From Balaenoptera acutorostrata (taxonomy: Eukaryota > Chordata > Mammalia > Artiodactyla > Balaenopteridae), in assembly GCF_949987535.1 (NCBI RefSeq), contig NC_080078.1, forward strand, positions 29,904,942 to 29,968,941: 64,000 nucleotides of DNA, given 5' to 3'. The notes beneath the pieces were generated by a model. It saw only the letters and a program-made list of their open reading frames with translations, ran no database searches and was not told where the DNA came from. The position numbers and the translations under genes were made by a program. The stretch's first letter is position 1. Each line of letters starts with the position of its first letter. This document shows, in pieces, positions 1 to 10,599 of the stretch.

Positions 1-1139
1 CTTCCCACGAGCGGAGGATGCAGTGATGAGATGTGGAAGCTGCCACCCGGCTCTCCAGGAAGGCTGGGCCAGGTGGGCTGGCCACGTGATTAATCCGCCC
101 AGATCTGAGCTGAAGACGCTTTCCCAGCAGGGCAGCAGCCCAGCACACAGCTCCGGCTCCTGCATCAAGAGCTGCACCAGGAAAGAAAGGGATCTTAGCC
201 ATTTACACCCTCCCCCTCCCGGGGGGGCCCCACTGGGGCCAGGTTTCTCGGGACAATCGATGCCATCATTCCGGGAAGCCTGCTCCAGGAGAGGCCCTGA
301 TTACCCCCCATTTGCATAGCCACAGTAACAGGAAACAGGACTCACATTGCCTCATCAGCAGGGGCTGGGCCCCGGCAAAGCCAGCTCAGGGCTCAGCTGG
401 AATGACCTGGCCTGGGCTGCCCACCCCAGCTCCCCGCTCCCCAGACAGCTGGCAGAAGCCCCAGCTGAGTGCCCTGTCCAGCAGTCAGACAAGCGGCCAG
501 ACACGTGGCCAGATAGGCACACCTGGATGTCAGACATACAGACTCCAAGCAGGCCAGCTGTGCCATCAGCAGGGACAGCTGGGTGCTCCTCTGGGGTCAA
601 AGTGCACCATGCTATTGCTGAGCCACTCTGTTTCCCAGAAGTGACGGGTAGACTTTCTTCCAGCAGGAAGTATGCCTGCCTGCTACCTGACCCCCTCCGC
701 ATCCCTTCCCAATTCCCCCAGCTCCTTTCCCGAAAGCAAACTGGGCTTTGAGCTGGAAGCTGATTTCTCAGATGCCCCTCAGCAGGCGCTGGGCGGGGCT
801 CAGTGACTCCATGTGCTGAGCCAGACTCAGAAGCCAGGAGTTCAGGGACCATGCCGGGGCTTATCCTCATCGGAGCCAGGTAGCCTTGGAGCCCTGGATG
901 GCCCCCACCCCGGGGCCTTAATCTCCCCATCTGTACAACGGGGATATACATGCCTACCTCTCATGGTTGGCAAAGAGGAGAACTGAGGGAGGGCACCACA
1001 GACACGTGAGTTACTGCAAGTCTAGAGCTCACATCTGCCCTAGGCTGCTATGCTTTGGGCCTCTTTATGGCAGCTATTGAACAAGAAACCAGATTCTAAC
1101 ATTTTCTGAAGATGTAGCATGGCAAAGGAAGGTTAACCC
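1..1139. other. non-coding, nothing recognised
   Basis: GC-rich unique DNA. Open frames exist on both strands (for example 355-951 minus), but none has splice-flanked boundaries, domain-like composition or a recognisable motif. I see no repeat family that I can name here. Confidence 0.5.
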
Positions 1140-1345
1140 CCTCTGAGACACCCTGCAGACACAGCCCGACCCAGGTTTGGATCCTGGCTCTGCCACTTGC
1201 TGGCTGTGTGACCCAGGGAGAGTTACTTAGTTTCCTTGAGGCTCAGCTTCTGCATCTATAAAATGGGAATAAACAGTGGTACCCGCCCCTTAGGATGGTG
1301 GTGAGAACTGCATGAGATGAGGCATGAAAAGGGCCTGATGGGAGG
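1140..1345 (+). repeat. MIR SINE
   Basis: Carries the MIR core in order: a 'ggatcctggctctgccacttg' type segment, 'ctggctgtgtgaccc', 'agttacttagtttcc', a 'ctcagcttctgcatctataaaatggg' type segment, then the 'ggtggtgagaactgcatgag' tail region. It is an ancient tRNA-derived SINE, old and diverged, with no coding role. Confidence 0.9.
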
Positions 1346-2140
1346 AGAAGTGCAATTCCAGGTGGCCATGAGCCCACCAAGCTCCACTCTGTAGAAGCCC
1401 CCATGGGAGGGGCTGAGATTACAAAAATGAACCCTACATGGCTGCGTCCATGGCTCTCAGAGAGGTCAGGGTTGAGGGGAGGGGGCTGGAAGCACCAAGT
1501 CTCATGAGGAATCCAGAGAAGGGCTAAGTGGGGATATCCAGGGAGGCTTCCTGGAGGAGGGGATAGCTGAGCTGGCCTCAAAGACTGACGGGTTTGACGA
1601 TGAGGATGGAGGAGATAGCCCAGGCAGAGGAGTCAGCCCGGGCACCAATGTGCCTCCCCCAAGCCCCTCCCACCCCACCCACAGGGCCCCTGAGCCTCCC
1701 CACCTGGACACTGCCACTCTCTCCCTTGCTCTGGGGTCCTCAGATGCCCATTAAAGGGGATGTCCCCTTTCCCAAGACATGGGAGCTCTTGTCACAGATG
1801 AGGCAGAACGGCTTGGTGGCACCATGCCTGGTGGGCTGGGCCCCATCCTTCCCTGTGGGACCCCTCTCTCCCTCCTTAAGGGTCACTACTGCCAGCATTG
1901 TAACATACAACTGTTTTCTGCTTGTTTTTCTATGCAAACACTTTCTAAATGAACGAAAACAGAGTTGTAGTTTTCAAACTCTTGCAACTTGCTTTCTCCT
2001 TTAACGAAAGACCACGGGCATTTTCTCAGAGGAAACAAATTTTCCAAATCATCATTTTAATGTGGAGAGTCCATGGTATGGACAGACTGTAATGAACTTA
2101 ACCAGGTCTGTAATTTCAGCAAACATTTCTGGAGGCAGCT
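1346..2140. other. non-coding, nothing recognised
   Basis: Mixed GC-rich and AT-rich unique DNA. The AT-rich part around 1900-2060 resembles ordinary intergenic sequence. No exon, RNA gene or named repeat could be supported. Confidence 0.45.
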
Positions 2141-2144
2141 GAGG

Positions 2145-2345
2145 TGTGGGGGCCAAAAGAACAAGGGCCCAGAATCCTTTGGTTCTGTGTTTTGATCCTG
2201 GCTCCACCTCCCAGAGCTGTGCGACTCTGGACAAGTTACTCAGCCTCTCTGGTTGTTCTTGGCTTCTTGGAAGATGGGGAAAGAGCAGCCTCTGCTCATG
2301 CCTTATGGTGGGACTTCTGGAGACCCTGTGTAGGGGGTACTTAAT
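2145..2345 (+). repeat. MIR SINE
   Basis: Diverged MIR in plus orientation. The recognisable run is 'gatcctggctccacctccc', then 'gctgtgcgactctggacaag', 'ttactcagcctctctgg' and a degraded 'gatggggaaag' where the consensus has 'aaaatggggat'. Confidence 0.85.
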
Positions 2346-3218
2346 TAAGCACAGTGCCCTGTAGACGCAGGATGCCCCATCCACGGGGTAAGGGGTGTTG
2401 GTGTTGGTGGTGGTGGTGGTACCTGAGCCGGGCCTGAGTTCACAATCTGGAGGGTGAAGGGTTCCCTTGTGACCACATTTCGAAGCAGAAGGAGAAACTG
2501 CTTCAGGGCTGCTTCCTCCCCTCCCCACCCCCTTTCACAGAAAGCATCTGCATCTCTTCGAGATTGGCCAGACTCCAATTCCCAGAACCATCTGGGGCTG
2601 GTTGGCCCACAGGCCAATTACCTGGATGCCCCTCTGCCCAGAGGGTCACCGAGTTCTAGAAAGGCCTCCCCACCGTCCCTGCCCACAGAGGAAACCGGAC
2701 TCAAGTCTGCCTGAAGCACCATCATCACCAACCCCTTCCTTTGGGTTGGCATTCCCCTCTGCCTTGGTCCCCTTTTCTTAGGCAAATTAATGCCCCAGAG
2801 AGGCTCCATAGACTGCTTCAGTGAGGGTCACCCCTGGGGTGGGGGACAGCGGGATGGAGGCACAAGCACCCCAACTCCCCAAGGGGCCCCAGAGGAAGGG
2901 CCAGAAAGCCCCAGCCTAAGACTCCAACTGCTCAAATCCCCAGCACCAAATTCCCCTGCGGGGATCGCCAGGGGGAGCCTTCCATCCCCTGAGTCAACAC
3001 CCAGGCCTCCTTATTCCTGCCCCTCCTCCCCAAGCGCTCCCGAGGGTCTCCCCCCTCCCATCCCCCTCTCCAGGCTGCTAGGCCACCCTGAGCCTCAGTT
3101 TTCTGCAAAATGGGGCTATCGAGACCACTAGATGAAGGACACCCGGGAGTGTCGTTTCTACGGCTGAAAATCAGTGGCCCGTCGGCTGTGCCGTGGGGCT
3201 CCCTCATTTCCACCCCTC
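2346..3218. other. non-coding with a small TGG repeat and a MIR scrap
   Basis: Contains a short GTTGGTGG/TGG run at about 2397-2421 and a MIR fragment near 3085-3135 ('ctgagcctcagttttctg' followed by 'caaaatggggctatcgag'). The rest is unique C-rich DNA with no supportable exon. Confidence 0.5.
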
Positions 3219-3242
3219 CCCCCCCCGCCCCCCCCCCCCCGG
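3219..3242. repeat. poly-C tract
   Basis: Nearly pure C run with a single G. The minus strand is G-rich and could form a G-quadruplex-like structure. Such tracts are error-prone in sequencing, so the exact length is uncertain. Confidence 0.9.
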
Positions 3243-3990
3243 GTAGGTAAGAGAACTGGATGAAGAAATGAGTGGCAGCCCTTGGCCCCGTGCCTGGCTC
3301 CATCAGCCTTCCATCGCCATCACTATTATTTCCTGCGGTGGGCAGGGCTGCCTGAGAGGTGTGACCTCAGCTCCCAGCGGCTCAGCCCAGAGCAGAGCCG
3401 GGCAGGCAGACCGCGCGGTCCCACCCCAGGGACCTCCAAGCTCCGCAGCCATGGGAGGGGGCCCCCTACTCCAGGGAGGGGCCAGCCCCTGACTTGCTGG
3501 GACACTCTTTGCTGAGTCTGGATTTTCACCCCTCCCCACCCCACAAAAGCCCTGATTCAGTGTCTGCCTGGCCTGGGGTTGGGGGCTTGGGGGTTAGTTG
3601 AGTTGCAGGCCTGGACACCTGGCCTGCAGGAAAGGTGACTCGGGGGATTCCCGCTAAGGCCCCTGGCATGTTACCATGGGGGAGTGATTAAGTGGGGTGT
3701 CACAGGTGTGCGCCCTGCGCCGTGGGGAGCCATCATCCGACCTCTGGCCAGGTTCTGACTCAGGGCGGGCATCTCCTCCCCTCCCCGGGGCTAAGATCCC
3801 CTCTCGGCAGGCAAGTACCGAACTTTTCATTCATTGATTCATTTCTCTCATCTGCCCATTCATTGCATCAGATCGATCAGGGTGGCTCATTTGGGTGACT
3901 CATCTTCATTCATTAGTAATAAGCCCAGCTATCCTTCTGCGGGCCTGGCCTCCCGGCAGCTGCCCGGCCAAGTGCGTTATCTTTTACAAT
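3243..3990. other. non-coding, nothing recognised
   Basis: Unique DNA. Around 3825-3925 there is a run of 'ttcattcattgattcattt' and related CATT-rich words, which may be a decayed repeat tail. No gene feature is supported. Confidence 0.45.
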
Positions 3991-3994
3991 CCTC

Positions 3995-4115
3995 CCAGGG
4001 CCCCGGAGGAGGGCTGTTATTACCCCCACTACACAGAGGGGAAAACTGAGGCACATGAAAACTCAGCACCATTGTGTGGAGTCAGATTTGAATCCAGGCC
4101 TGCCACCATCTCTAG
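3995..4115 (-). repeat. MIR SINE
   Basis: Reverse-orientation MIR: 'attacccccactacacagag', 'gggaaaactgaggcac', then 'agtcagatttgaatccaggc', the mirror of the MIR 'gcctggattcgaatc' motif. Confidence 0.9.
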
Positions 4116-5350
4116 AAAAAAATGTCACTGTCCCTCTCAAGCCGTGCCTCCGCCACTGGGTTGGGGACCCCTCCTCTGTTCTCCTGTACCAGCCCCAGGG
4201 CACCCCACACAGCTCGAGTCATCTGCCTCGCTCTGGGACTGTGAGGGCAGGGACCTGGTTGACCCCTTGGGTTTCTGCTCCGATCACGGGCATCTTCACA
4301 CTCAGCTCTTGGAGATTCACAAGCTCCCGCATCCTGCATTCAGCCCCTGCGGGAGGCCCACACCTGCCTCCAGTTCTCTGAGGACTTCTAGAGGCTTCAG
4401 TGCCCGTGGTCTCCCCACTGCACACTGCACCTGGGCTCTCTCTGTCCTCACTTCATGTACCCAGGGGAGACACTCGGCCCCTCCCGCACCCCGGAATTCC
4501 TCAACACGAACCCCAGGCTCCCACGAGGCGCTGGTGAGAAGCGTGGTTTCCCAGGTTTGGGAGTGTAGACAGGCAGGGGGCTTGGGGCAGGGGATGGCAG
4601 AACTGCTGACTGCTTGGCGGGTAAAGACCGCCCAGGTGAGGCTCCTCCCGCCAGGTGGGATTCCTCTGGTGGTCTCTAAGGTTCACTGTGAGCTCATCTT
4701 CAGCGGGAGGATCTCGAGCCTGCGTGTGCCTGTGCGGGCGGGCGTCCCACCTGCCTCAAGATGGGGCGCTTCCCCAGAGGCCTGTTGAGGCTGCTCTGGC
4801 TGCCGCTGCAGGGGGCTCGCCAGCGGGAGACAGGTGTTCATAGGATGCTTTGGTTCGAGACTGTAGTGACCCAGGGCAGCATCAGTCCGGATCCCAGACC
4901 CACCTGCCCCACACCCACCCTCCCAGTCTCAGACTTTGAAGTTCTCACCAGATGCTTCAGTCCCCTTGTCTTCGGCTGCATCCCTGGGTGGGTGGGCAGA
5001 GTGCAGCCCCCTTTCTTGGAGGGGCGGCCTCACAGGGTCCTGCGTCATGCTGGTTCTCCATCCCTGGCCCCCTCCAGGCTCCGTTCCAAGGTCCCGTCTG
5101 CCGGCCCCAGGTGGGCAGGAAGTTCCAGCGTCCACCTTAGGTCATGTCCAGCCTACCTTGAATTCCCTCTTTATTGCTGGCCCCTGGGATTTGCTTTTCT
5201 TTCTTCTCAGCCTATCAATATGTATTTTAAAATTTGTTCTATTTATTACATTTTATTCCCCTGAAAACTCCACCGGGGCTTCCCATGGGCTCATGATGAA
5301 GTCCAGGCTCCTTGAAGCAGCCCCGCCAGCCTACACATGATTTCATTTAA
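4116..5350. other. non-coding, nothing recognised
   Basis: GC-rich unique DNA. An ATG at 4761 opens a short hydrophobic peptide followed by a GT, but no matching exon or conservation can be shown, so it is not called. An AT-rich patch at 5200-5260 carries no recognised element. Confidence 0.45.
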
Positions 5351-5354
5351 TTTG

Positions 5355-5425
5355 CACAATCCCAGGAAGAAAGTATTACTGTCTCCGTGAATCAGGTGAG
5401 AAAACTGAGGCACAGGGAGGAGAGA
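5355..5425 (-). repeat. MIR fragment
   Basis: Reverse MIR core: 'tattactgtctccgtgaatc' followed by 'gagaaaactgaggcacagg'. Confidence 0.75.
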
Positions 5426-5429
5426 AGGA

Positions 5430-6160
5430 GGCCTGCCTGGTGCAGGGGTGGAGAGGGAAGGGGACCTCGGAGTCGGAGCCTCCTGCTTTTCCCCCCTCCT
5501 GGGTGCCAACGGGAGGGCGGATTCACAGGAACCCTGCCCGAGGCGCCCTGACTGCTCCCTCCCTCCCCTGGAAGGGGACGCGTGACAGGGCCCGCCTGGC
5601 AACGGGCACCGGTGCCAGCAGGTAAATGCTGGGTGAGGCCCTTCCTTCTAGGAACAGGCTGCCTGAAGGTTTCCTTCAAAGGTGTCCTGCCCATCACGAC
5701 CATCCCCACGGTGAGCCATTCTGTGCCGGGGCCGTACGGGCAGAGAGCACTGGCCATCCTTGTTTTGCTGGTGACCATTCGCTCGGTCAGGGGGTGAGAG
5801 CCTAGGCTGAAGCTGGACGTGTGGCCGAGTGAGACCTCACCCTGGCTGCGTTCAGCCACTTGTTTCTCGACAGATCCAGGCCGAGACCTGAGCTAGGCGG
5901 ACACACAAACCCTCGAGCCTCTAGCTGGATTCCGGAATTCTTAGGACCAGGGCGCGTGGGAACTTCTGGAGTTTCTGCAGCCCCTTCACAGAAGGGCTGA
6001 GGACACCGGGGTGGGCACAGTCTCAGGCCCTCCCTCAGCTTGTGTGTGTGTCGCAGCCACGTCAACCTGGACACCACCCACATTCAGCTGTGCGCCCTCC
6101 ATCCTCTCGGGGTTTACACAGCCCCACACCCATCCTCCTGGGCTGAGCCTGAGCTGGTCT
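5430..6160. other. non-coding, nothing recognised
   Basis: GC-rich unique DNA with no exon boundaries, RNA gene or named repeat that I can support. Confidence 0.45.
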
Positions 6161-6164
6161 CCCT

Positions 6165-7048
6165 TTTTTCACCTGGTAACAACAAATCTGATCTCTGTTT
6201 CTATGAGTTCATTTGTTTGTTTAGATTCCACATATAAATGGGATAGGCCGGTATTTGTCTTTCTCTGACTTATTTTATTTAGCATAATGCTCTCAAGGTC
6301 CATCCATGCTGTCTCATGTTGTGGCAGGATTTCCTTCTTTTTTTGTGGCTGAATAACAATTCTATTGTGAACATACACACACCTTCTTTATCCATTCATC
6401 CACTGACAAGACACTTAGGCTGTTTCCGTGTCTTGACTATTGTGACGAATGCTGCAAGGGACCGTGGGCGTGCAGAAATCCCTTTGACACAGCACTTTCA
6501 TTTCCTTTGGATATATATCCAGGAGTGGAACTGCTGGATCGTATGGTAGTCCTAGTTTTAATTTTTTTTGAGGAACCTCCATACTGTTCTCCACAGTGGC
6601 TGCACAAATTTACATTCCCACCAACAGTGCACAAGGGTTCCCTTTTCTCCACACCCTCTCCAGCATTTGTTATCTTTTTTTTTTTTTTTTAATGAGGATC
6701 TTGAATCAGATGCGTATGTTTTGATTGATTGATTGATTGATTGATTTTGGCTGTGTTGGGTCTTCGTCTCTGTGCGAGGGCTTTCTCCAGTTGTGGCAAG
6801 CGGGGGCCACTCTTCATCGCGATGCGCGGGCCTCTCTCGTTGCGGAGCACAGGCTCCAGACGCGCAGGCTCAGCAGTTGTGGCTCACGGGCCCAGCCGCT
6901 CTGCGGCATGTGGGATCTTCCCAGGCCAGGGCTCGAACCCATGTCCCCTGCATTAGCAGGCAGATTCTCAACCACTGCGCCACCAGGGAAGCCCGTCTTT
7001 TTGATGACGGCCATTCTAACAGGTGTGAGGTGATATCTCACTATGGTT
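6165..7048 (-). mobile_element. L1 LINE fragment, antisense, split by a SINE
   Basis: Reverse-oriented 3' part of L1 ORF2 and its flank. Diagnostic words are 'agattccacatataaatg', 'tccatccatgctgtctcatg', 'ggatatatatccaggagtgg', 'ctgctggatcgtatggt', 'ccatactgttctccacagtg' and 'acattcccaccaacagtgca'. After a SINE insertion (6745-6994) the L1 resumes with 'ccattctaacaggtgtgagg' and 'tgatatctcactatgg', then stops abruptly at about 7048. It is 5'-truncated with no intact ORF, so it cannot move itself. Confidence 0.95.
6745..6994 (-). mobile_element. CHR-type tRNA-derived SINE inserted in L1
   Basis: Reverse complement of the cetartiodactyl SINE: it ends (its 5' head) in 'accactgcgccaccagggaa' plus 'gccc' and contains 'gtgggatcttcccaggccag' and 'gctcgaacccatgtcccctg'. 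Its tail side abuts a (GATT)n run at 6721-6746. The insertion interrupts the antisense L1, so the SINE is younger than the L1. No clean target-site duplication was found. Confidence 0.95.
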
Positions 7049-7382
7049 AACAAATTTATTTTAAAAGCTAATTTTAATCAAAAAGGACATTTCACAATAT
7101 CACCACAAGAGAAACACCAGTCCAACTTGCCATAAGTAGCGGGTAACTGTAAACAAGTACAATGAAAATAAAACAATTCTGGCTCCAGAGGTTGCCTGTT
7201 GAAGATTGGGGGCAGCAGGAGCGGGGGTTCTTTCTTTTGCAAAAAGGGGAAATCAGGAAATGTTCAAAAGGCTGTTAAAGATAGACAAGCACCCAATGGA
7301 GGTTTTCTCTTTGCCTCCACCTGAAGGACCAGAAGGGAATAAGAAAAGGGGAATCACTTTCTCTCCTGTGATCTGAGGTTAT
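7049..7382 (-). other. 3'UTR-like AT-rich block of unknown origin
   Basis: Sequence character changes sharply at the L1 edge. Read on the minus strand, the block has the look of the last part of an mRNA: no ORF, T-rich stretches, and an AATAAA (plus-strand TTTATT at 7056-7061) close to its end. I see no poly-T run on the plus strand at 7049, which a standard processed pseudogene in this orientation would have. It could be a 3' UTR of an unrecognised minus-strand transcript, a retrocopy with a lost tail, or an unfamiliar repeat. The source gene was not recognised. Confidence 0.3.
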
Positions 7383-7854
7383 TTGAGACCCCCAAGGCAT
7401 CTCTCTCACTTGGGGGGACCCAGTGGGGACATCAAGAGCCACTGGGGGAACTTGAGGGTATGGGGTGTGGTTTTACAGGGTCCCTGGAGGCTGCGGTGGA
7501 GGGGGGTATGCTCCGTGGTTGGTAACACTGTCCCTAGCCTCACAGGCTGCCCCCCTCTCACCAGCCCCCCCTGGGTGCAGTGTGGGGAGAGGACCTGGGT
7601 TTGAATCCTGCGCTTACCACCTGAGTGAGTCTGCCTCTCCCCACCTCAGTTGCCCCCTCTGGGAAGCAGGGCCGATCCTCCCTGACCCAGGGAAAGGGAA
7701 AGCCCTGTAGGAGAGGCAGGGCATCAGTGCAGACGTGGACGAGGTACAGTGACCCCAGCAAGGGCAGGGCCTGCGTGCAAAGCCTGCCAACAGGGCCCAG
7801 GCCATGACTGGGGCTTCCCCACTGGGCTGGGGTCAAGGTCAGGGCACTCAAGCA
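7383..7854. other. non-coding with a degraded MIR scrap
   Basis: GC-rich. Around 7590-7670 a weak MIR trace is visible ('gacctgggtttgaatcctgc', 'ccacctcagttgccccctct'). Nothing else recognised. Confidence 0.5.
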
Positions 7855-8065
7855 GGCCTATCAGCGTGGAAATCAATCCCAGCTCTGTCCCCCAGGTCTG
7901 TGACTTTGGGCAAGTCTTGTAATCTGTCTGTGCCTCAGTTTGGAAAATGGGGAGATCATGGTACCCACCTCACAAGGTTATTGAGAGGATTAAATGAGAT
8001 GGAGTGTAACAATATGCTTAGCACAGGGCCTGATACAGAGGCGACGCTTTGCAAAGGCCAGTGAA
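7855..8065 (+). repeat. MIR SINE
   Basis: Well-preserved MIR in plus orientation: 'tgactttgggcaagtcttg', 'tctgtgcctcagtttgg', 'aaaatggggagatcatggta', 'attgagaggattaaatgaga' and 'gcttagcacagggcctgata'. Its 3' end merges into the purine microsatellite that follows. Confidence 0.92.
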
Positions 8066-8345
8066 GACGGTAACGAGGATGAGGATTTTGACGACGAAGA
8101 AGATGAGGATGAAGAAGATGATGATGAAGATTATAATGAAGACAGTGATGAAGAGGATGCTGAGGATGAGGATGAAGGTGATGATAGTGATGATGATGAA
8201 GACAAAGAAGATGATGAAGATGATGAGGATGAAGGTGAGGATGAGGAGAAAGAAGAAGATAATAAAGGTGATGAGAATGAAGAAGATGATGCTGAGGATG
8301 AGGATAAAGGTGGTGAAGATAAAGATGACGAGGATGATGATACAT
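8066..8345 (+). repeat. purine-rich GAT/GAA/GAG microsatellite
   Basis: About 270 bases almost free of C and dominated by 'gatgag', 'gatgaa' and 'gaagat' units. It creates a long frame (7994-8782, plus) that reads as an Asp/Glu tract. The opposite strand reads as Ser- or His/Leu-rich frames. The start codon of the plus frame lies inside the MIR, and the downstream part has no domain, so this is a simple repeat and not a gene. The strand asymmetry makes triplex-type structure possible. Confidence 0.93.
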
Positions 8346-8784
8346 GTTTGTGGAGTAACGCAGGGCAGGGAAGTGTGGGTTCAACCTTCAGAACATGCTT
8401 CCACACGTGTTTCTCACGATTACCTTCTCACAATTTAGAAGCATCCAAGGTGGATCTGTGTGAGCCTGGAGGGTCCCAGACCCTTGGCTGGACCCTGTGG
8501 TGGGCTGTTCATGGGGCTGCCTCCCCAGAGGCTGGGCGCTCCCTAAGGGCAGAGGTGGTTCCTTGCAGCTCCCTGCCCAGCCTGGGACAATCCTGCCCAG
8601 AGGCACCTTCTGGCAGCCACTCCCTGGAGTCAGAAGCCAGGGTAACCAGTTCATTCACCATCCACAGCACCTCAAGGAGAAAGGGTCATTGTGTGGGTGC
8701 CGCTGGGGGCCACCCACTCGCCACCCCTCCTCTCGGCAAACTGCAGATTTGCCCACTGGTACTTTGGGAAGAAGGTGTCTGAAC

Positions 8785-8900
8785 TTCCATCTTCCAGGAG
8801 GGGAAACTGAGGCTCAGAGATGGGAAGTTGCTTGCTCTTGGTCACAAAGAAAGTTGGTTGTGGAGTCAGGGGTGGAGCCTGGGTCTGTCTGGTCCCAAGG
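8785..8900 (-). repeat. MIR SINE
   Basis: Reverse MIR: 'ggaggggaaactgaggctca', 'gagatgggaagttgcttgct', 'cttggtcacaaagaaag', then 'gtggagtcaggggtggagcc'. Confidence 0.85.
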
Positions 8901-8904
8901 TCTA

Positions 8905-8972
8905 TGGGTGTGTGTATGCACGTGCACGTGTGTGTACCTGTGCACATTTACACGTGAGCGTGTGTACACGTA
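8905..8972. repeat. imperfect GT-rich microsatellite
   Basis: Alternating purine/pyrimidine TG/CG words ('tgtgtgtatgcacgtgcacg' and similar). This is a potential Z-DNA tract and otherwise unremarkable. Confidence 0.8.
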
Positions 8973-9044
8973 GCCCTAGGGGCAAAGCTACAGGGCCTCG
9001 TCAGATTGGTGAGCTGGATTTTTGGCAACTGCCTCCATTCTTAC

Positions 9045-9665
9045 CCTGATCCAGAATTTTCTCCAAACAGCAGTCTGGGTGACCCTGTTAAAACCTAGGT
9101 CATGACATCGTCCTCCTCTCCTCATAGTCCTCCCAGGGCTCCCCATCTGCCTCAGAGAAAAGTCCAAGGGCCCCCAGTGGCCTCCCAGGACCCCCAGTCC
9201 ATCCCATTACCCCTACTCATCTCAGGTCTCACCCTCCTTGAGTCTTCCCCAGCCACATCAGCGCTCACAGTTCCTCCAATGTGCCCCAGGGCCTTTGCAC
9301 TGGCTGTTCCCTCTGGCTGGGATACTCTAACCCCAGATGTCTGTCCCTTCCTCACTTCCTTCCATCTTTGTTCACATGTCCTTTCTCAGCACAACCTTCC
9401 CTGATCTCCTAGATTAAGTTGCAGCAGCCCCTTTCTTCTTCTCACCAGCTGGCCTGAGACCCCTACCTCACCTCTATTTGTATCTTCTCATGCACTCAGT
9501 ACTTTCTAGTCACTACGGAATTTCTGTACTTATTTTATTGCTGGCCTCCCCCTCCTGGGAGGTCTGCTCCAGAGGCACGGAGTTCTGTCTGACTTGTCCA
9601 CTGCTGCCTCCCCAGTGCCTGGTACACAGTAGGTGCTCAACCAATGTTTGTTGAATAAATGTTCA
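9045..9665 (+). mobile_element. L2 LINE 3' end
   Basis: Matches the L2 3' region in order: 'agtccaagggcccccagtgg', 'cagggcctttgcactggctg', 'ttccctctggctggg', 'tgtcctttctcagcacaacc', 'ttccctgatctcc', 'cagtgcctggtacacagtag' and the terminal 'gtgctcaaccaatgtttgtt' with 'gaataaatg'. An old, dead element. Confidence 0.93.
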
Positions 9666-10025
9666 AACGATGGGGAAAGTGAAACCTTTCCTCCTTGCCC
9701 ACCGGGGCCTCCCAGAGAGGGGCCAGAGGGAGGTGGGGCTTTGAGTCACCTCTTCTCAGTGACAGATGCCACCAAGGCCAGGCAGAGGGTGCAGTTTCCA
9801 AGGTATTTGGCAGTGGCTGCCCCAAAAGGGCTGTTCCTGTCCAGGTGGATTGGCAGGAAAGCCAAGTCAATAAAGTGCAGGAGATAAGCAGGTTCAAGAG
9901 AAGATGCGGAGACAGGGCAGGATTCGAGCAGTTCCTGTGAATTCGCTGGAGTTGGCGAGGGGCCTGCTTGGCCCGGCCCCTCGCACGTGGGGTGGCGGTT
10001 CCTGGCTTTGCTCTCTGAGAGGCGA
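9666..10025. other. non-coding, nothing recognised
   Basis: Unique DNA between an L2 and two MIRs. No exon or named repeat seen. Confidence 0.45.
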
Positions 10026-10027
10026 GA

Positions 10028-10235
10028 AATGTGACTGGAAGCCTAACAGACTCAGGCTCGAGGCTCCACCACTCCTGAGCTGGGTGACCTTGGGTCTCGG
10101 GTTCCTCATTTGTAAAATGGGGATAATAATTGTGCCGGTCGGGTAGGGTTGCTGAGGTACATGAGATCAGGCATGTACCTCGCTTAGCTGTGCTTGGCCT
10201 GAAGGAAGTGTCCGTTAAGCAGGAGTTGTTGCTAT
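10028..10235 (+). repeat. MIR SINE
   Basis: Plus-orientation MIR: 'ctgagctgggtgaccttggg', 'ttcctcatttgtaaaatggg', 'gataataattgtgccgg', and a decayed 3' tail ending 'gcaggagttgttgctattcg'. Confidence 0.92.
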
Positions 10236-10372
10236 TCGGGCCCCTGCAATACCACTTAGCAGCTGTGCAACCTTGGGTAAATCACTTGGCCTCTCTGGGC
10301 TGGGTCTCAGTTCCTCCTCTGTAAAAGAGCATCATGCTGACCTCATAGGCTGTTCGGAAGCTTCTTGGCATC
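10236..10372 (+). repeat. second MIR SINE, tandem to the first
   Basis: Another plus MIR core: 'agctgtgcaaccttgggtaa', 'atcacttggcctctctggg', 'cagttcctcctctgtaaaag', 'catcatgctgacctcatagg'. Two MIRs in the same orientation back to back. Confidence 0.88.
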
Positions 10373-10599
10373 TTATAGCGGCTCAAAATGTGCTGGCTAG
10401 TTGGGGCCAGGAAGTTGGGTGGGTGGAGGACTCATCTGCCTGATGCCTGGGAATATCAGACCAAAGTCAACCACAGCTGGGATGGACTCGGGGCAAGTGG
10501 AGGGAGGCGAGCGACTGGCCTCGGAAAGTGGAGGATGGAGAAGAGAAATCCCAGGAGGCTTTGCAGAGGAGGTGAGCTTTGCGCTGGGCTGTAAGAATG

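Noticed and set aside
3895..4788. 297-codon plus-strand frame
   Set aside because: Starts beside a MIR and runs through it; composition is that of GC-rich non-coding DNA.
4761..4834. Short hydrophobic peptide followed by GT, like a signal-peptide first exon
   Set aside because: No second exon, promoter or conservation evidence; plausible by chance in GC-rich DNA.
7994..8782. 262-codon acidic frame as a protein gene
   Set aside because: The start lies in a MIR, the acidic part is a microsatellite, and the remainder has no domain or splice support.
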